Assembly: GCA_020848075.1 (NCBI GenBank) | Contig: JADLAV010000018.1 | Location: 62,001-126,000, forward strand | Direction: 5' to 3' | From: Burkholderiales bacterium | Lineage (GTDB): Bacteria > Pseudomonadota > Gammaproteobacteria > Burkholderiales > SG8-39 | DNA: 64,000 nt | Shown: positions 8,055-16,252 of the stretch, piece after piece | Layout of the letters: each line of letters starts with the position of its first letter | Numbering within the stretch: the stretch's first letter is position 1 | Notes under the pieces: model-generated | Told to the model about the DNA's origin: nothing | The model's input: only the letters and a program-made list of their open reading frames with translations | The model's database searches: none | Position numbers and translations under genes: made by a program

Positions 8055-9215
8055 CTAGTTGCCGAGTTCCCAGTCGCCGTTCTTGATCACGAGCATCCGG
8101 AAGGCGGTGAGATCGAGCCCCATGTGATCCGTGGGCGACATGTTCACCACCCCGGCCGTGCCCATGAAGCCCTTGGTGTTCTCGAGCGCGTCGCGCACCT
8201 TGGCCTTGTCGGTCGTGCCCGCCTTCTTCATGGCGTCGACGAGCAGCCACAGGCCGTCGTAGGCGTGCCCGCCGAAGGTCGAGACGTCGGACTTCCAGCG
8301 CTCCGCGTACGCGTTCTTGTAGTCGACGACCACCTTCTTCTGCGGATCGGAGTCGGGCAGCTTGTCGGCGACGAGCAGGGCCGCGGCTGGCAGCCGCACA
8401 CCGTCGGCCGCCCCGCCAGAGAGCTTGATGTACTCCTTGGAGGCGACGCCGTGCGACTGGTAAAACGGAAACGGGACGCCGACCTGGCGGTAGTTCTTGG
8501 TGACGATCGCCGGTCCAGAGCCGAAGCCGGCGTTCAGCACCGCCTGCACGCCCGGGGTGTTCTTGATCTTGGTGAGCTGCGCGGTCATGTCGGTGTCGCC
8601 CGCGCCGTAGGTCTCGTCGGCCAGGATCTCGATCTTGTACTTCGGCGCAACCTTCAAGCACTCCGCGCGCATCGACTTGTCGAAGCCCCCGGGGCCCGAG
8701 ATCAGCGCGATCTTGCTGATCTTGCGCTCCTGCATGTCGACGAAGATCTTCTCGCAGGCCATGCGGTCGGTGTGCGGGGTCTTGAACACCCACTTCTTCA
8801 CCGGCTCGATCACCACCACTGCGCCTGCAAGCGAGATGAACGGGATGCCCGCCTGCTCGACGAGCGGCACGACCGCCATGGTCTCGCCGGTGGTGCTGCC
8901 GCCGATGATGGCATCCACCTTGTCCTGTTCGATCAGCCGCTTGGCGAAGGTACGGGCCTTCTCGGCGTCGCCGCCGGAATCGTAGGAGATGAGCTGGAGC
9001 TTGCGTCCGAGCACGCCCCCCGCCGCGTTGATCTTGTCGACATACATCTCGAGCGTCTTCTGCTCGGGGTCGCCGAGGAAGGCCGCCGGACCGGTCACGG
9101 CAAGGAAGGCACCGATCTTGATCGGTTCCTGGGCCGATGCCACGCCTGCGCCGAGTGTGAGGCACGCCGCGAACGCGGCCGGCGCGAGGTACTTCAAGGT
9201 GCTTCTGACCATCAT
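8055..9215 (-). CDS. HAAT substrate-binding protein (periplasmic)
   Basis: 386 residues with a signal peptide ending ...ACLTLGAGVASAQEP. The mature Peripla_BP_6 fold starts IKIGAFLAVTGPAAFLGDPE and contains INAAGGVLGRKLQLI, IGGSTTGETMAVVPLVEQAG and the C-terminal ALENTKGFMGTAGVVNMSPT. GGAGGAG lies five bases before ATG 9215 (a second ATG follows immediately). It is the first gene of the five-gene importer operon. Family members bind branched-chain amino acids or benzoate-like acids; the neighbouring hydrolase, IclR regulator and redox operon favour an organic acid, which is inference. Confidence 0.92.
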   Translation of the reverse strand: MMVRSTLKYLAPAAFAACLTLGAGVASAQEPIKIGAFLAVTGPAAFLGDPEQKTLEMYVDKINAAGGVLGRKLQLISYDSGGDAEKARTFAKRLIEQDKVDAIIGGSTTGETMAVVPLVEQAGIPFISLAGAVVVIEPVKKWVFKTPHTDRMACEKIFVDMQERKISKIALISGPGGFDKSMRAECLKVAPKYKIEILADETYGAGDTDMTAQLTKIKNTPGVQAVLNAGFGSGPAIVTKNYRQVGVPFPFYQSHGVASKEYIKLSGGAADGVRLPAAALLVADKLPDSDPQKKVVVDYKNAYAERWKSDVSTFGGHAYDGLWLLVDAMKKAGTTDKAKVRDALENTKGFMGTAGVVNMSPTDHMGLDLTAFRMLVIKNGDWELGN

Positions 9216-9547
9216 GAGATCTCCTCCATCCTCCAAAGTGGACTCCGACTCGCCGGTCGCGGGAATGGTCCAGCCGGGACACCGGCATTCGACCCGACTC
9301 GCGCACAGCCTAGCCGGGCATCCGCAAGCTCCCCCTCCCGGTGCTGCCCGGACCACGAAGCCTATGCGGGCCGCCCCATCGGGTATTTGATCTGAGTCAT
9401 TTTTCCGGCCACGCGGAGTCTACCCGGAATCACGCCAGGCAGCGCCGGCGCCAACGCCCTTTGGGCGGGCACGAGTCTCCGCCCGTGCCACCGATGGGAT
9501 CGCCGGTAGGCTACCATCGGCCGCAGTGCGGTCTTGGTCGGAGAATC
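9216..9547. other. 332-bp divergent promoter region
   Basis: The stretch separates the leftward HAAT operon from the rightward hydrolase-IclR pair, so it should hold both promoters. A TTGAT half-site with a poor partner (TTGAT-N4-GTCAT, 9387-9400) and a short inverted repeat GGTAG-G-CTACC (9505-9515) near the hydrolase are visible. Nothing coding was recognised. Confidence 0.4.
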
Positions 9548-10309
9548 ATGAATCGCTCGATCTGGTGTGAACGCGGCGGGACCGAGGGACCCGTGCTGGT
9601 GTTCCTGCACGGCATGGGCGCGAACGGCGCGGTCTGGGAGGGCTGCAAGCCGCTGCTCGCCGCGCGTTGGGCTGGCCGCTGGGTCATCCCGGATCTGCGC
9701 GGGCATGGTCGGTCGTTCCATGCGCCGCCGTACGGGCTCGGCGTGTACGCCGCGGACATCGCCGGGCTGCTCGATGCCGAGGACGATGCGATCGTCGTCG
9801 GCCACTCGATGGGGGGCGTCGTCGCGCTCGCGCTCGCCACGGGCATGTTCGGCGTGCGGGTGCGGCGCGCGGTTGCCTTCAGCGTCAAGGTCGGCTGGAC
9901 CGGCGAAGAGCATGCGAAAGCGGAGGCGGTGGCGCGCGCGCCGGCACGGCTGTTCGATACGCGCGAAGAGGCGATCGAGCGCTACTTGCGGGTATCGGGC
10001 CTGAAGGGCCTCGTCGATCCGGGCGCGGAGGCGGCGGCCGCGGGCGTGCGCGAGGCCGCGGGAAAGTTCCGCCTCGCCGCCGACCCGCTCGCCAATCGGC
10101 TCGGCTGGTCGGACTTCGAGGCGCTTGCCGGGACGGTGAAGGCGCCGGTGCGCCTGCTCTGCGGTGAGCGCGATGCGATCGCGCGCCCTGAGACCATGCG
10201 CCTCCTCGGATCCGAGGTGACGGTCCTGCCGGGGCTCGGTCACAACCCGCACGTGGAAGCGCCCGAGGTCTTCTGGCGCGCGATCGAGGGCGACCTGCAG
10301 CGTGCATGA
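9548..10309 (+). CDS. Alpha/beta-fold hydrolase
   Basis: 253 residues of the alpha/beta hydrolase superfamily. The oxyanion segment is VFLHGMGANG (about residues 19-28), the nucleophile elbow GHSMGG (Ser about 86), the acid in LLCGERDAIARP and the catalytic His in GLGHNPHVEAPE near the C-terminus. No signal peptide, so cytoplasmic. It sits immediately upstream of, and overlaps by ATGA, an IclR regulator, and is divergent from the HAAT operon. The context suggests hydrolysis of an ester, lactone or C-C bond in a catabolic pathway, but the substrate is unknown. Confidence 0.88.
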   Translation: MNRSIWCERGGTEGPVLVFLHGMGANGAVWEGCKPLLAARWAGRWVIPDLRGHGRSFHAPPYGLGVYAADIAGLLDAEDDAIVVGHSMGGVVALALATGMFGVRVRRAVAFSVKVGWTGEEHAKAEAVARAPARLFDTREEAIERYLRVSGLKGLVDPGAEAAAAGVREAAGKFRLAADPLANRLGWSDFEALAGTVKAPVRLLCGERDAIARPETMRLLGSEVTVLPGLGHNPHVEAPEVFWRAIEGDLQRA

Positions 10310-11211
10310 GCCGCTCGGACGAGGCGCGGGTGAGCAATCCGGTGCGCGGCAGCGGACACGGTGAGCCGGCCGGCATGAGGGCGGCGGCGACGCGGCGCGC
10401 CGGATCCGGCGCGATTCAACCCGGTGTGAAGTCGGTCCAGGTCGGGCTGCGAGTGCTGGCTGCGCTCGCCGCAGCCTATCGGCCCATGATGCTGAGCGAG
10501 TTGGCGAAGGCGGTGGCCATGCCTTCGGCCAAGGTGCACCGTTATCTCGCCAGCTTGAGCCGCGCCGGCATCGTCGAGCAGGAGGGGCCGGGCGGGCGCT
10601 ACGGGCTCGGACCCCTCGCGCTGACGCTCGGGCTTTCCGCGCTTCACCAGTTGGATCACGTCCGCGTCGCCGGCGCGGCGATGGCGGCATTGCGCGATCG
10701 CACGGAGCAGACTGGGCTCGTCGCGGTCTGGGGCTCGGCCGGGCCGACGATCGTGCGTTGGGAGGAGTGCCGGCGGCCCGTGGCGGTCAACATGCGCGTC
10801 GGCTCGGTGTTGCGTCTGCTCGATTCGGCCACCGGCCTCGTGTTCGTCGCTTTCCTGCCGCGCCATGTGACCGAGGGTCTGCTCGCATCCGAGATGCGAG
10901 GCCGCGACGCCGCGCAGGTCGAAGAGCGCTTGGCCGAAGTGCGTGCGCGCAAGATGGCGCGCGTCCGTGGCCAGCAGATGGCCTCCATCCACGCGCTGAG
11001 CGCGCCGGTGTTCGACCACACGGGGGCACTCGTTGCGGTGATGACGCTCCTCGGGCCGGAGACCCACTTCGACGCGACCTGGGACGGCCCGCTTGCCGCA
11101 GCCCTGCGCGACGCGGCGGGCGAGGCTTCCGCGCGGCTCGGCGCGGCGATCCCGGACGCCCCGGCGAGCAGTGCGCGACCGCCCGGCGCGGGGCACCCGC
11201 ATATGACATAG
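10306..11211 (+). CDS. IclR-family transcriptional regulator
   Basis: 301 residues. An N-terminal winged helix (about residues 42-105) carries KSVQVGLRVLAALA, LSELAKAVAMPSAKVHRYL and GRYGLGPLALTLG. The C-terminal effector-binding domain contains NMRVGSVLRLLDSATGLVFV and APVFDHTGALVAVMTLLG. About 40 residues precede the usual start of the family. It overlaps the hydrolase stop (ATGA), so the two are co-transcribed. IclR proteins typically control neighbouring catabolic and uptake genes in response to an aromatic or organic acid; the adjacent palindromes at 11238-11271 are its most likely target (inference). Confidence 0.92.
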   Translation: MSRSDEARVSNPVRGSGHGEPAGMRAAATRRAGSGAIQPGVKSVQVGLRVLAALAAAYRPMMLSELAKAVAMPSAKVHRYLASLSRAGIVEQEGPGGRYGLGPLALTLGLSALHQLDHVRVAGAAMAALRDRTEQTGLVAVWGSAGPTIVRWEECRRPVAVNMRVGSVLRLLDSATGLVFVAFLPRHVTEGLLASEMRGRDAAQVEERLAEVRARKMARVRGQQMASIHALSAPVFDHTGALVAVMTLLGPETHFDATWDGPLAAALRDAAGEASARLGAAIPDAPASSARPPGAGHPHMT

Positions 11212-11237
11212 ATCACGGACTCTGGCGCGGGCCGATG

Positions 11238-11271
11238 CTACGGTATGCGCAAGCAGTTACGCAATGCGTAA
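11238..11271. promoter_or_regulatory. Two tandem operator-like palindromes
   Basis: A perfect 15-bp palindrome TTACGCAATGCGTAA occupies 11257-11271. An imperfect copy, CTACGGTATGCGCAA (11 of 15 identical), occupies 11238-11252, centres 19 bp apart. They lie between the IclR gene and the redox operon, 62 bases before its first ATG. Paired palindromes of this size suit a dimer-of-dimers regulator; IclR binding is inferred from position only. Confidence 0.55.
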
Positions 11272-11332
11272 GAACGGTTCGACGGCGCACCGGCCCTTGG
11301 CGCATCGCCGCCATGGCAGGGAGGGTGGTTGC

Positions 11333-11938
11333 ATGAGACTCGGAATGGTGATCGACCTGAAGCGCTGCATGGCGTGCTACGGGTGCCAGATGTCCTGCAA
11401 GGCCGAGCACGGAACCCCGCCCGGTGTGTTCTTCGCCCGCGTGCTCAAGCGCGAAGAGGGGCACTACCCGACGCCGCGCATGCTCTTCCTGCCGGTGCTG
11501 TGCAATCACTGCAGCGACGCGCCCTGCGTGAGCGCGTGCCCGACGGGCGCCAGCCATTATGCCGAGCACGGCATCGTCGACATCGACCACGACAAATGCG
11601 TGGGCTGCCGCGCCTGCATGATGGCCTGCCCCTACGGCAACCGTTATTTCCACGACGAACGGCGCTACTATTTCGGCGACGCCGGGCCGACGCCCTACGA
11701 GCAGGCCTGCTCCGACCGTTATCCGGAAGGCGTGGTGATGAAGTGCAACTTCTGCCGCCATCGCCTGGCCGAGGGCAAGGATCCTGCCTGCGTCGAGAAC
11801 TGCGCGGCGAAGGCGCGCACCATCGGCGACCTCGACGACCCGAAGAGCACCGTGTCGCGCCTCATCAAGGAGCGCGGCGGTTTCACGCTCCATCCGGAAG
11901 CGGGAACGGGCCCGAACGTGTACTACCTGGCACCGTGA
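11333..11938 (+). CDS. Four-cluster ferredoxin-type electron-transfer subunit (DmsB/NrfC-like)
   Basis: 201 residues with four cysteine quartets: Cys12/15/18/22 (CMACYGCQMSC), CNHCSDAPCVSACP, CVGCRACMMACP, and CNFCRHRL...CVENC. This predicts four [4Fe-4S] clusters as in the beta subunits of DMSO-reductase-type enzymes. No Tat or Sec signal, so it probably sits on the cytoplasmic side. AGGGAGG precedes the ATG. First gene of a four-gene operon with a membrane anchor, a MoaD-like protein and the catalytic subunit; it would wire the active site to the quinone pool through the anchor. Confidence 0.9.
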   Translation: MRLGMVIDLKRCMACYGCQMSCKAEHGTPPGVFFARVLKREEGHYPTPRMLFLPVLCNHCSDAPCVSACPTGASHYAEHGIVDIDHDKCVGCRACMMACPYGNRYFHDERRYYFGDAGPTPYEQACSDRYPEGVVMKCNFCRHRLAEGKDPACVENCAAKARTIGDLDDPKSTVSRLIKERGGFTLHPEAGTGPNVYYLAP

Positions 11939-11945
11939 GGCGGAC

Positions 11946-12848
11946 ATGAACCGGTACGACCAGCTCATCGCCGATCTGCGCAGCGACTATCGGCCGCAGC
12001 GGGAGTGGGGGGAAGGACGCGGCGTCCTGATGGTGATCGGCCACTTCCTGGTCGGCATCGCCGGCGGCACCTGGTTGATGGCCTCGCTCTACGGCGTGAC
12101 CGCGGGGCTCGCCGTCGCCTACGTCCTCGCGGCGCTCGGCGCGCTCGCCCACCTCGCGTTCCTCGGCCGCCCGGAGCGCGCGTTCGGCATGATGCGGCAC
12201 TTCCGCACCTCGTGGATCTCGCGCGGGTTCGTCGGGCTCGCGCTCTTCCTGATCGGGGGCGGCGTCTACCTCGCCGTTACGCTGTTTGCCCCCGAGGGCG
12301 CCACCGGGCTCGTGGCCCGGATCGGGCAGGTGATCGCCGCGGTCGGCACGGTAGTGATCATCGGGTACATGGGCTTCTGCTACACGGCCTCGAAGGCGAT
12401 TCCGTTCTGGCACTCGCCGCTGCATCCGGCGCTCTACATCGCGTTCGCGTTTCGCGGCGGCATCGCCGCGCTGCTGGTGATCGGCGCGGTCACGGGCGCC
12501 GCGGCCGGCGCCGGACTGCTCGAGATGTGGATCGGCGTCACCGCCGCGGTGGCGCTCTTCTTCGCGCTCGAGATCCATGGGGCATGGTCGGGGGGGAACG
12601 TGGCCGCCCGCTGGTCGGTGCGCGACATCCTGGCCGGGCGGCTCGCGCTGCTCTTCTACGGCGGCACGCTCGCGCTCGGATTGATCGTGCCGCTCGCGCT
12701 GCTCCTCGCCCCTGGCGTGCACTCGCCAGTCGCGATGGCGCTCGTCGGCCTCGCCTCGGCGGCCGGCGACTTCTTCATGAAGCTTTCGACGGTGCGGGCA
12801 GGCGTCTACCTGCCGCTGGTGATTCCCGCGCGGCGCCAGCGGGCGTGA
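11946..12848 (+). CDS. Membrane anchor subunit (DmsC/NrfD-like)
   Basis: 300 residues with about eight hydrophobic helices, e.g. VLMVIGHFLVGIAGGTWLMA, AVAYVLAALGALAHLAFLG and LALLFYGGTLALGLIVPLAL. The segment LGRPERAFGMMRHFRTSWIS matches the conserved cytoplasmic loop of DmsC/PsrC-type anchors, which bind quinone and contact the iron-sulfur subunit. Starts eight bases after the ferredoxin gene. It indicates that electrons from or to the catalytic subunit pass through the membrane quinone pool. Confidence 0.85.
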   Translation: MNRYDQLIADLRSDYRPQREWGEGRGVLMVIGHFLVGIAGGTWLMASLYGVTAGLAVAYVLAALGALAHLAFLGRPERAFGMMRHFRTSWISRGFVGLALFLIGGGVYLAVTLFAPEGATGLVARIGQVIAAVGTVVIIGYMGFCYTASKAIPFWHSPLHPALYIAFAFRGGIAALLVIGAVTGAAAGAGLLEMWIGVTAAVALFFALEIHGAWSGGNVAARWSVRDILAGRLALLFYGGTLALGLIVPLALLLAPGVHSPVAMALVGLASAAGDFFMKLSTVRAGVYLPLVIPARRQRA

Positions 12849-12900
12849 CGCGGCGCCGCCGCGGCCCGGGCGGCGGAGAGAAGCGCGAAGGAGAACGACG

Positions 12901-13290
12901 ATGGGGAATGCGCACAATGCGGCACGCGCACCGGGTACGGCGCCCGCCGCCGGCGGTCCCACGCGCCCCGCGGCCGAACCGGTGACCGTGCGGGTCTCCT
13001 TCATGGGGCTCATTGCCTACGTCACCAAGGAGAAGGAGCTCGCGCTCGAGTTCGCCGGGACCCCGACCCTGCGCGGGCTCCTGGACGAGCTCGAGCGCCG
13101 CTACGGCGCGGACTTCGGCGCGCGGGTGTTCCGCACGTCGACGCCGCCGCGCCTGCTGCAGATGTGCACGCGGATCTTCGTCAACGGGGATCTGGTCGAC
13201 GACAAGGCGCTCGATGCGCCGCTGCCGGCCGCGCCCGGAACGCCGCCGGCGATCCTGGTCTACCTGCTGCCCGCAGCCACTGGAGGATGA
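12901..13290 (+). CDS. MoaD/ThiS-like small protein with C-terminal Gly-Gly
   Basis: 129 residues. After an Ala/Pro-rich tail (about 28 residues) comes a ubiquitin-like beta-grasp region: VTVRVSFMGLIAYV, FAGTPTLRGLLDELERRYG, TRIFVNGDLV, ending VYLLPAATGG. MoaD and ThiS carry sulfur as a thiocarboxylate on exactly such a terminal Gly-Gly. It lies between the anchor and the catalytic subunit of a pterin-dependent enzyme. A dedicated sulfur carrier or cofactor-maturation helper for that enzyme is the simplest inference. General MoaD is about 80 residues, so the extension is unusual. Confidence 0.75.
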   Translation: MGNAHNAARAPGTAPAAGGPTRPAAEPVTVRVSFMGLIAYVTKEKELALEFAGTPTLRGLLDELERRYGADFGARVFRTSTPPRLLQMCTRIFVNGDLVDDKALDAPLPAAPGTPPAILVYLLPAATGG

Positions 13291-13297
13291 CGCCGCC

Positions 13298-15943
13298 ATG
13301 AAGGACGCCAGACAGGAACTCGAAGCGGTCATGCATGCCGGACGCGTGTCGGGCGAGGAGATCCGGGAGGACGTGTGGATCCCCTCGGTGTGCACGATCT
13401 GCTACGGCGGCTGCGCGATCCGGGCGCACCGGGTGAACGGCACGATCGTCAAGATCGAAGGCAATCCCGCGAGCCCGACGGGCAGCGGGCGACTCTGCGC
13501 CAAGGGGATCGCCGGCATCATGATCCTCTACGATCCGCACCGGCTGAAGACGCCGCTCCGGCGGACCAACCCGCAGAAGGGGATCGGCATCGACCCCGAC
13601 TGGAAGCCGATCAGCTGGGAAGAGGCGCTGGCGGAGACCGCGACCCGGCTGGAGCAGGTGCGCGCCGAGGATCCGCGCCAGCTCGTCCTCCAGGTGACCA
13701 CCACGATGGCGCCGTCGTCGCTCCTCTTCTTCACGTTCGGCTGGGCGTTCGGCACGCAGAACATGTGGGTGGCGGGCGGCGGCGTGCACTGCGGCAACGG
13801 CGCGCACGCCGCGGGCGGCATCACGCACGCATCGTGGTCCGTCGTGCCCGACTTCAAGCACTGCAACTACGCCATCTACTTCGGCGCGTCCAAGGGGCAC
13901 GGCGCCGGCCACGCGGCGACGCCGAACATCGCGCAGGCGGCCGATGCGCGCGAGCGCGGGATGCGGATGGTGGTCGTCGATCCGATGTGCAACTTCGCCG
14001 CGGCGAAGGCGAACGAGTGGGTGCCGATCCGCGTCGGCACCGACGCCGCGCTCGCGCTCGCCATGGCGAACTGCCTGGTGAACGAGCTCGGCATCTACGA
14101 CGCCGAGTACCTGCGCACGAAGACCGACGCGATATACCTGGTGGGCCCGAACGGGCGCTATGCGCGCGACGCGGCCTCCGGCAAGCCGCTCGTCTGGGAC
14201 GCCGGCGCCGGGGCGGCGAAGACCTACGACGATCCGGCGGCGAAGAATGCGGCGCTCGAGGGCGAGTTCCGGGTAAACGGCGAGGCGTGCCGGCCGGCCT
14301 TCGCCGTGCTGCGGAACCACCTGAAGAAGTACAGCGCCGAGGAGGGCGAGCGCATCTCCGGCGTTCCCGCCGCGACCATCCGCCGCCTCGCGCGCGAGTT
14401 CGGCGAGGCGGCGCGCGTCGGCAGCACCATCGTCGTTGACGGTGTGACCCTGCCCTACCGGCCGGCCTCCGCGATCTTCTTCCGCGGCGCGCAGGGCCAC
14501 AAGAACTCGATGTACAACTGCTTCGCGATCGATCTGCTCAATCACATCGTCGGCGCCGCCGACGTGGTCGGCGGGACGCTCGGCTTCAACCCGGTGTGCC
14601 ACGGCCACCCCGAAAGCGGCCGCCCGCGCTACCAGCCGCGGCCGGACCGCGACGGGCTGATGGCGGTTGGCTCGTGGATGCTGCCGCACGTGCCGTATCC
14701 GCCGGCCGAGCCGCGGCGCCCCGATTCGATGGGCTTCACCGAGCTCTTCCCGCTCTCGCACGTGTCGCCGCTGATGGCCTCGTCCGATCAGGAGCAGTGG
14801 TGGCAGCGCTTCGACCTGCCCTACCGCCCGAAGATGATGATCAACTACGGCGCCAACTCGATCATGAGCGTCGGCAACAAGGAGGCGGTGGCGCAGAGCC
14901 TGAAGAACTTCGACTTCATCGTCTCGTTCGACCTCTTCCTGAACGAGTTCTCCGACTTCGCCGACATCGTCCTGCCGGATGCGAGCTATCTCGAGGTGTT
15001 CGATCCGCGGCCGAACTTCCCCTTCATCTTCAACCATCCGGCGGGCCTGGGCGATTGGGGCTGGCCGATCCGCCAGCCCGTCGCCGAGCCGGCCTACGAG
15101 CGGCGCAGCGCCCGCGAAGTGCTGCTCGGGCTCGCCTACCGCCTCGGCCTCGGGCCCGAGATCAACATGGCGGTGAACGCCTTCTACGGGCTCGACGGCC
15201 CGCAGATGCTCGACCCGGCCGGCACCTACACGCTGGAGGAGATCTGCGACCGGGAGCTCAAGCACAAGTTCGGCCCGGCACGCGGGCTCGACTGGTTCAA
15301 GGAGCACGGGGTCATCACCTGGCCGAAGAAGGCGGAGGAGGTGTACTGGCGCCCGTTCGTCGACGTGCGCATCCCGATCTACCACGATTACCTGGTGGAG
15401 CTCGGCGAGCGCACCGGCAAGCTGTGCGAGGCGGCCGGCATGCGCTTCGATCCGCGCTACTACGGCCCGCTCCCCGAGTGGCTGCCGTGCCCGTCGCACG
15501 AAGTGAAGGACGCTGCGTTCGATCTGCACGCCTTCTACTACCGCGACGCGATCCAGGTGAACGGGTTCACGATGGAGAATCCCTGGCTGGACGAGGTGGC
15601 GCGCATGGATCCGTTCTCCTACCGCATCGCCGTGAACGCGGAGACCGCGCGGCGCAAGGGCGTGAAGGACGGCGAGGCGGTGTGGGTGGAAACCTCCACC
15701 GGCCGGCGCGTGGCCGGACGGGTCCGGGTGACCGAGGGCATCCAGCCCGAGGCGATCGGCATCGCCGCGTGCGCGGGCCATTGGACCGAGCACCAGCCGA
15801 TCGCGCGCGGCAAGGGGGTCTTCTTCAACGATCTGCTCGAGATCGACTTCGAGCACACCAGCCCGGTCAACCTGAACCTCGACCTCTGCGCCAAGGTCCG
15901 GATCACGCGCCACGAGGATCAGCACGCGCCGCACGGGACCTGA
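13298..15943 (+). CDS. Molybdopterin (Mo or W) oxidoreductase catalytic subunit, DMSO-reductase superfamily
   Basis: 881 residues. An N-terminal [4Fe-4S] motif has Cys32, Cys35, Cys39 and Cys67 (CTICYGGC ... RLCAKG). The pterin-binding body follows, and a C-terminal dinucleotide-binding barrel starts around VNGFTMENPWLDEVARMDPF and contains GIAACAGHWTEHQP. Cys165 in GGGVHCGNGAH lies where a Cys/SeCys/Ser metal ligand is expected. No Tat signal precedes the cluster motif, so a cytoplasmic location is likely, unlike periplasmic DmsA or PhsA. Operon with ferredoxin, quinone anchor and MoaD-like protein. The substrate is not identifiable; flanking HAAT importers point to an imported organic or aromatic acid. 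Ends 15943; a 309-bp gap follows. Confidence 0.88.
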   Translation: MKDARQELEAVMHAGRVSGEEIREDVWIPSVCTICYGGCAIRAHRVNGTIVKIEGNPASPTGSGRLCAKGIAGIMILYDPHRLKTPLRRTNPQKGIGIDPDWKPISWEEALAETATRLEQVRAEDPRQLVLQVTTTMAPSSLLFFTFGWAFGTQNMWVAGGGVHCGNGAHAAGGITHASWSVVPDFKHCNYAIYFGASKGHGAGHAATPNIAQAADARERGMRMVVVDPMCNFAAAKANEWVPIRVGTDAALALAMANCLVNELGIYDAEYLRTKTDAIYLVGPNGRYARDAASGKPLVWDAGAGAAKTYDDPAAKNAALEGEFRVNGEACRPAFAVLRNHLKKYSAEEGERISGVPAATIRRLAREFGEAARVGSTIVVDGVTLPYRPASAIFFRGAQGHKNSMYNCFAIDLLNHIVGAADVVGGTLGFNPVCHGHPESGRPRYQPRPDRDGLMAVGSWMLPHVPYPPAEPRRPDSMGFTELFPLSHVSPLMASSDQEQWWQRFDLPYRPKMMINYGANSIMSVGNKEAVAQSLKNFDFIVSFDLFLNEFSDFADIVLPDASYLEVFDPRPNFPFIFNHPAGLGDWGWPIRQPVAEPAYERRSAREVLLGLAYRLGLGPEINMAVNAFYGLDGPQMLDPAGTYTLEEICDRELKHKFGPARGLDWFKEHGVITWPKKAEEVYWRPFVDVRIPIYHDYLVELGERTGKLCEAAGMRFDPRYYGPLPEWLPCPSHEVKDAAFDLHAFYYRDAIQVNGFTMENPWLDEVARMDPFSYRIAVNAETARRKGVKDGEAVWVETSTGRRVAGRVRVTEGIQPEAIGIAACAGHWTEHQPIARGKGVFFNDLLEIDFEHTSPVNLNLDLCAKVRITRHEDQHAPHGT

Positions 15944-16252
15944 TCGCGCGCGCGGGCGCGCGGTCACCGCCGTGCCGTCGACCCACGGAACCCGCCCGGA
16001 TCCCGTGGCGCAGACGCCGCGCGCATCGCCTGCGATCTGAGCCGCGCGCGTCGCGCCCGCCGGCGCTTCGCCGCCGCTCGAGCGGCGGCCCGCGGCGATG
16101 CGTCTTCTCCTCCTGCGGCCTGGAACCGCGGGCGGTTGACAGCCTGATGGCGCGCGCCGATCATATTCCGCCGCCGGGGGAATCAACGCGCCTGACGAAT
16201 AAGGGCCGACATTCCCCGCCGGGCGGGCGCACACATTCGAGGAGGAGGAAGC
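15944..16252. other. 309-bp gap with promoter for the second HAAT operon
   Basis: No coding potential was recognised. A perfect -35-like hexamer (TTGACA) lies at 16136-16141. An inverted repeat GGGGAAT (16177-16183) with ATTCCCC (16211-16217) sits just upstream of the binding-protein ribosome-binding site. Confidence 0.45.
16136..16164 (+). promoter_or_regulatory. Sigma-70-like promoter for the second SBP operon
   Basis: TTGACA (16136-16141), 17-bp spacer, GATCAT (16159-16164; four of six to TATAAT). It is about 90 bases upstream of the SBP start. The consensus -35 stands out in this GC-rich DNA. Confidence 0.4.

Noticed and set aside
9387-9400. FNR/ANR-type box TTGAT-N4-GTCAT in the divergent promoter region
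   Set aside because: Only one half-site is good; the second matches three of five positions, which is expected by chance.
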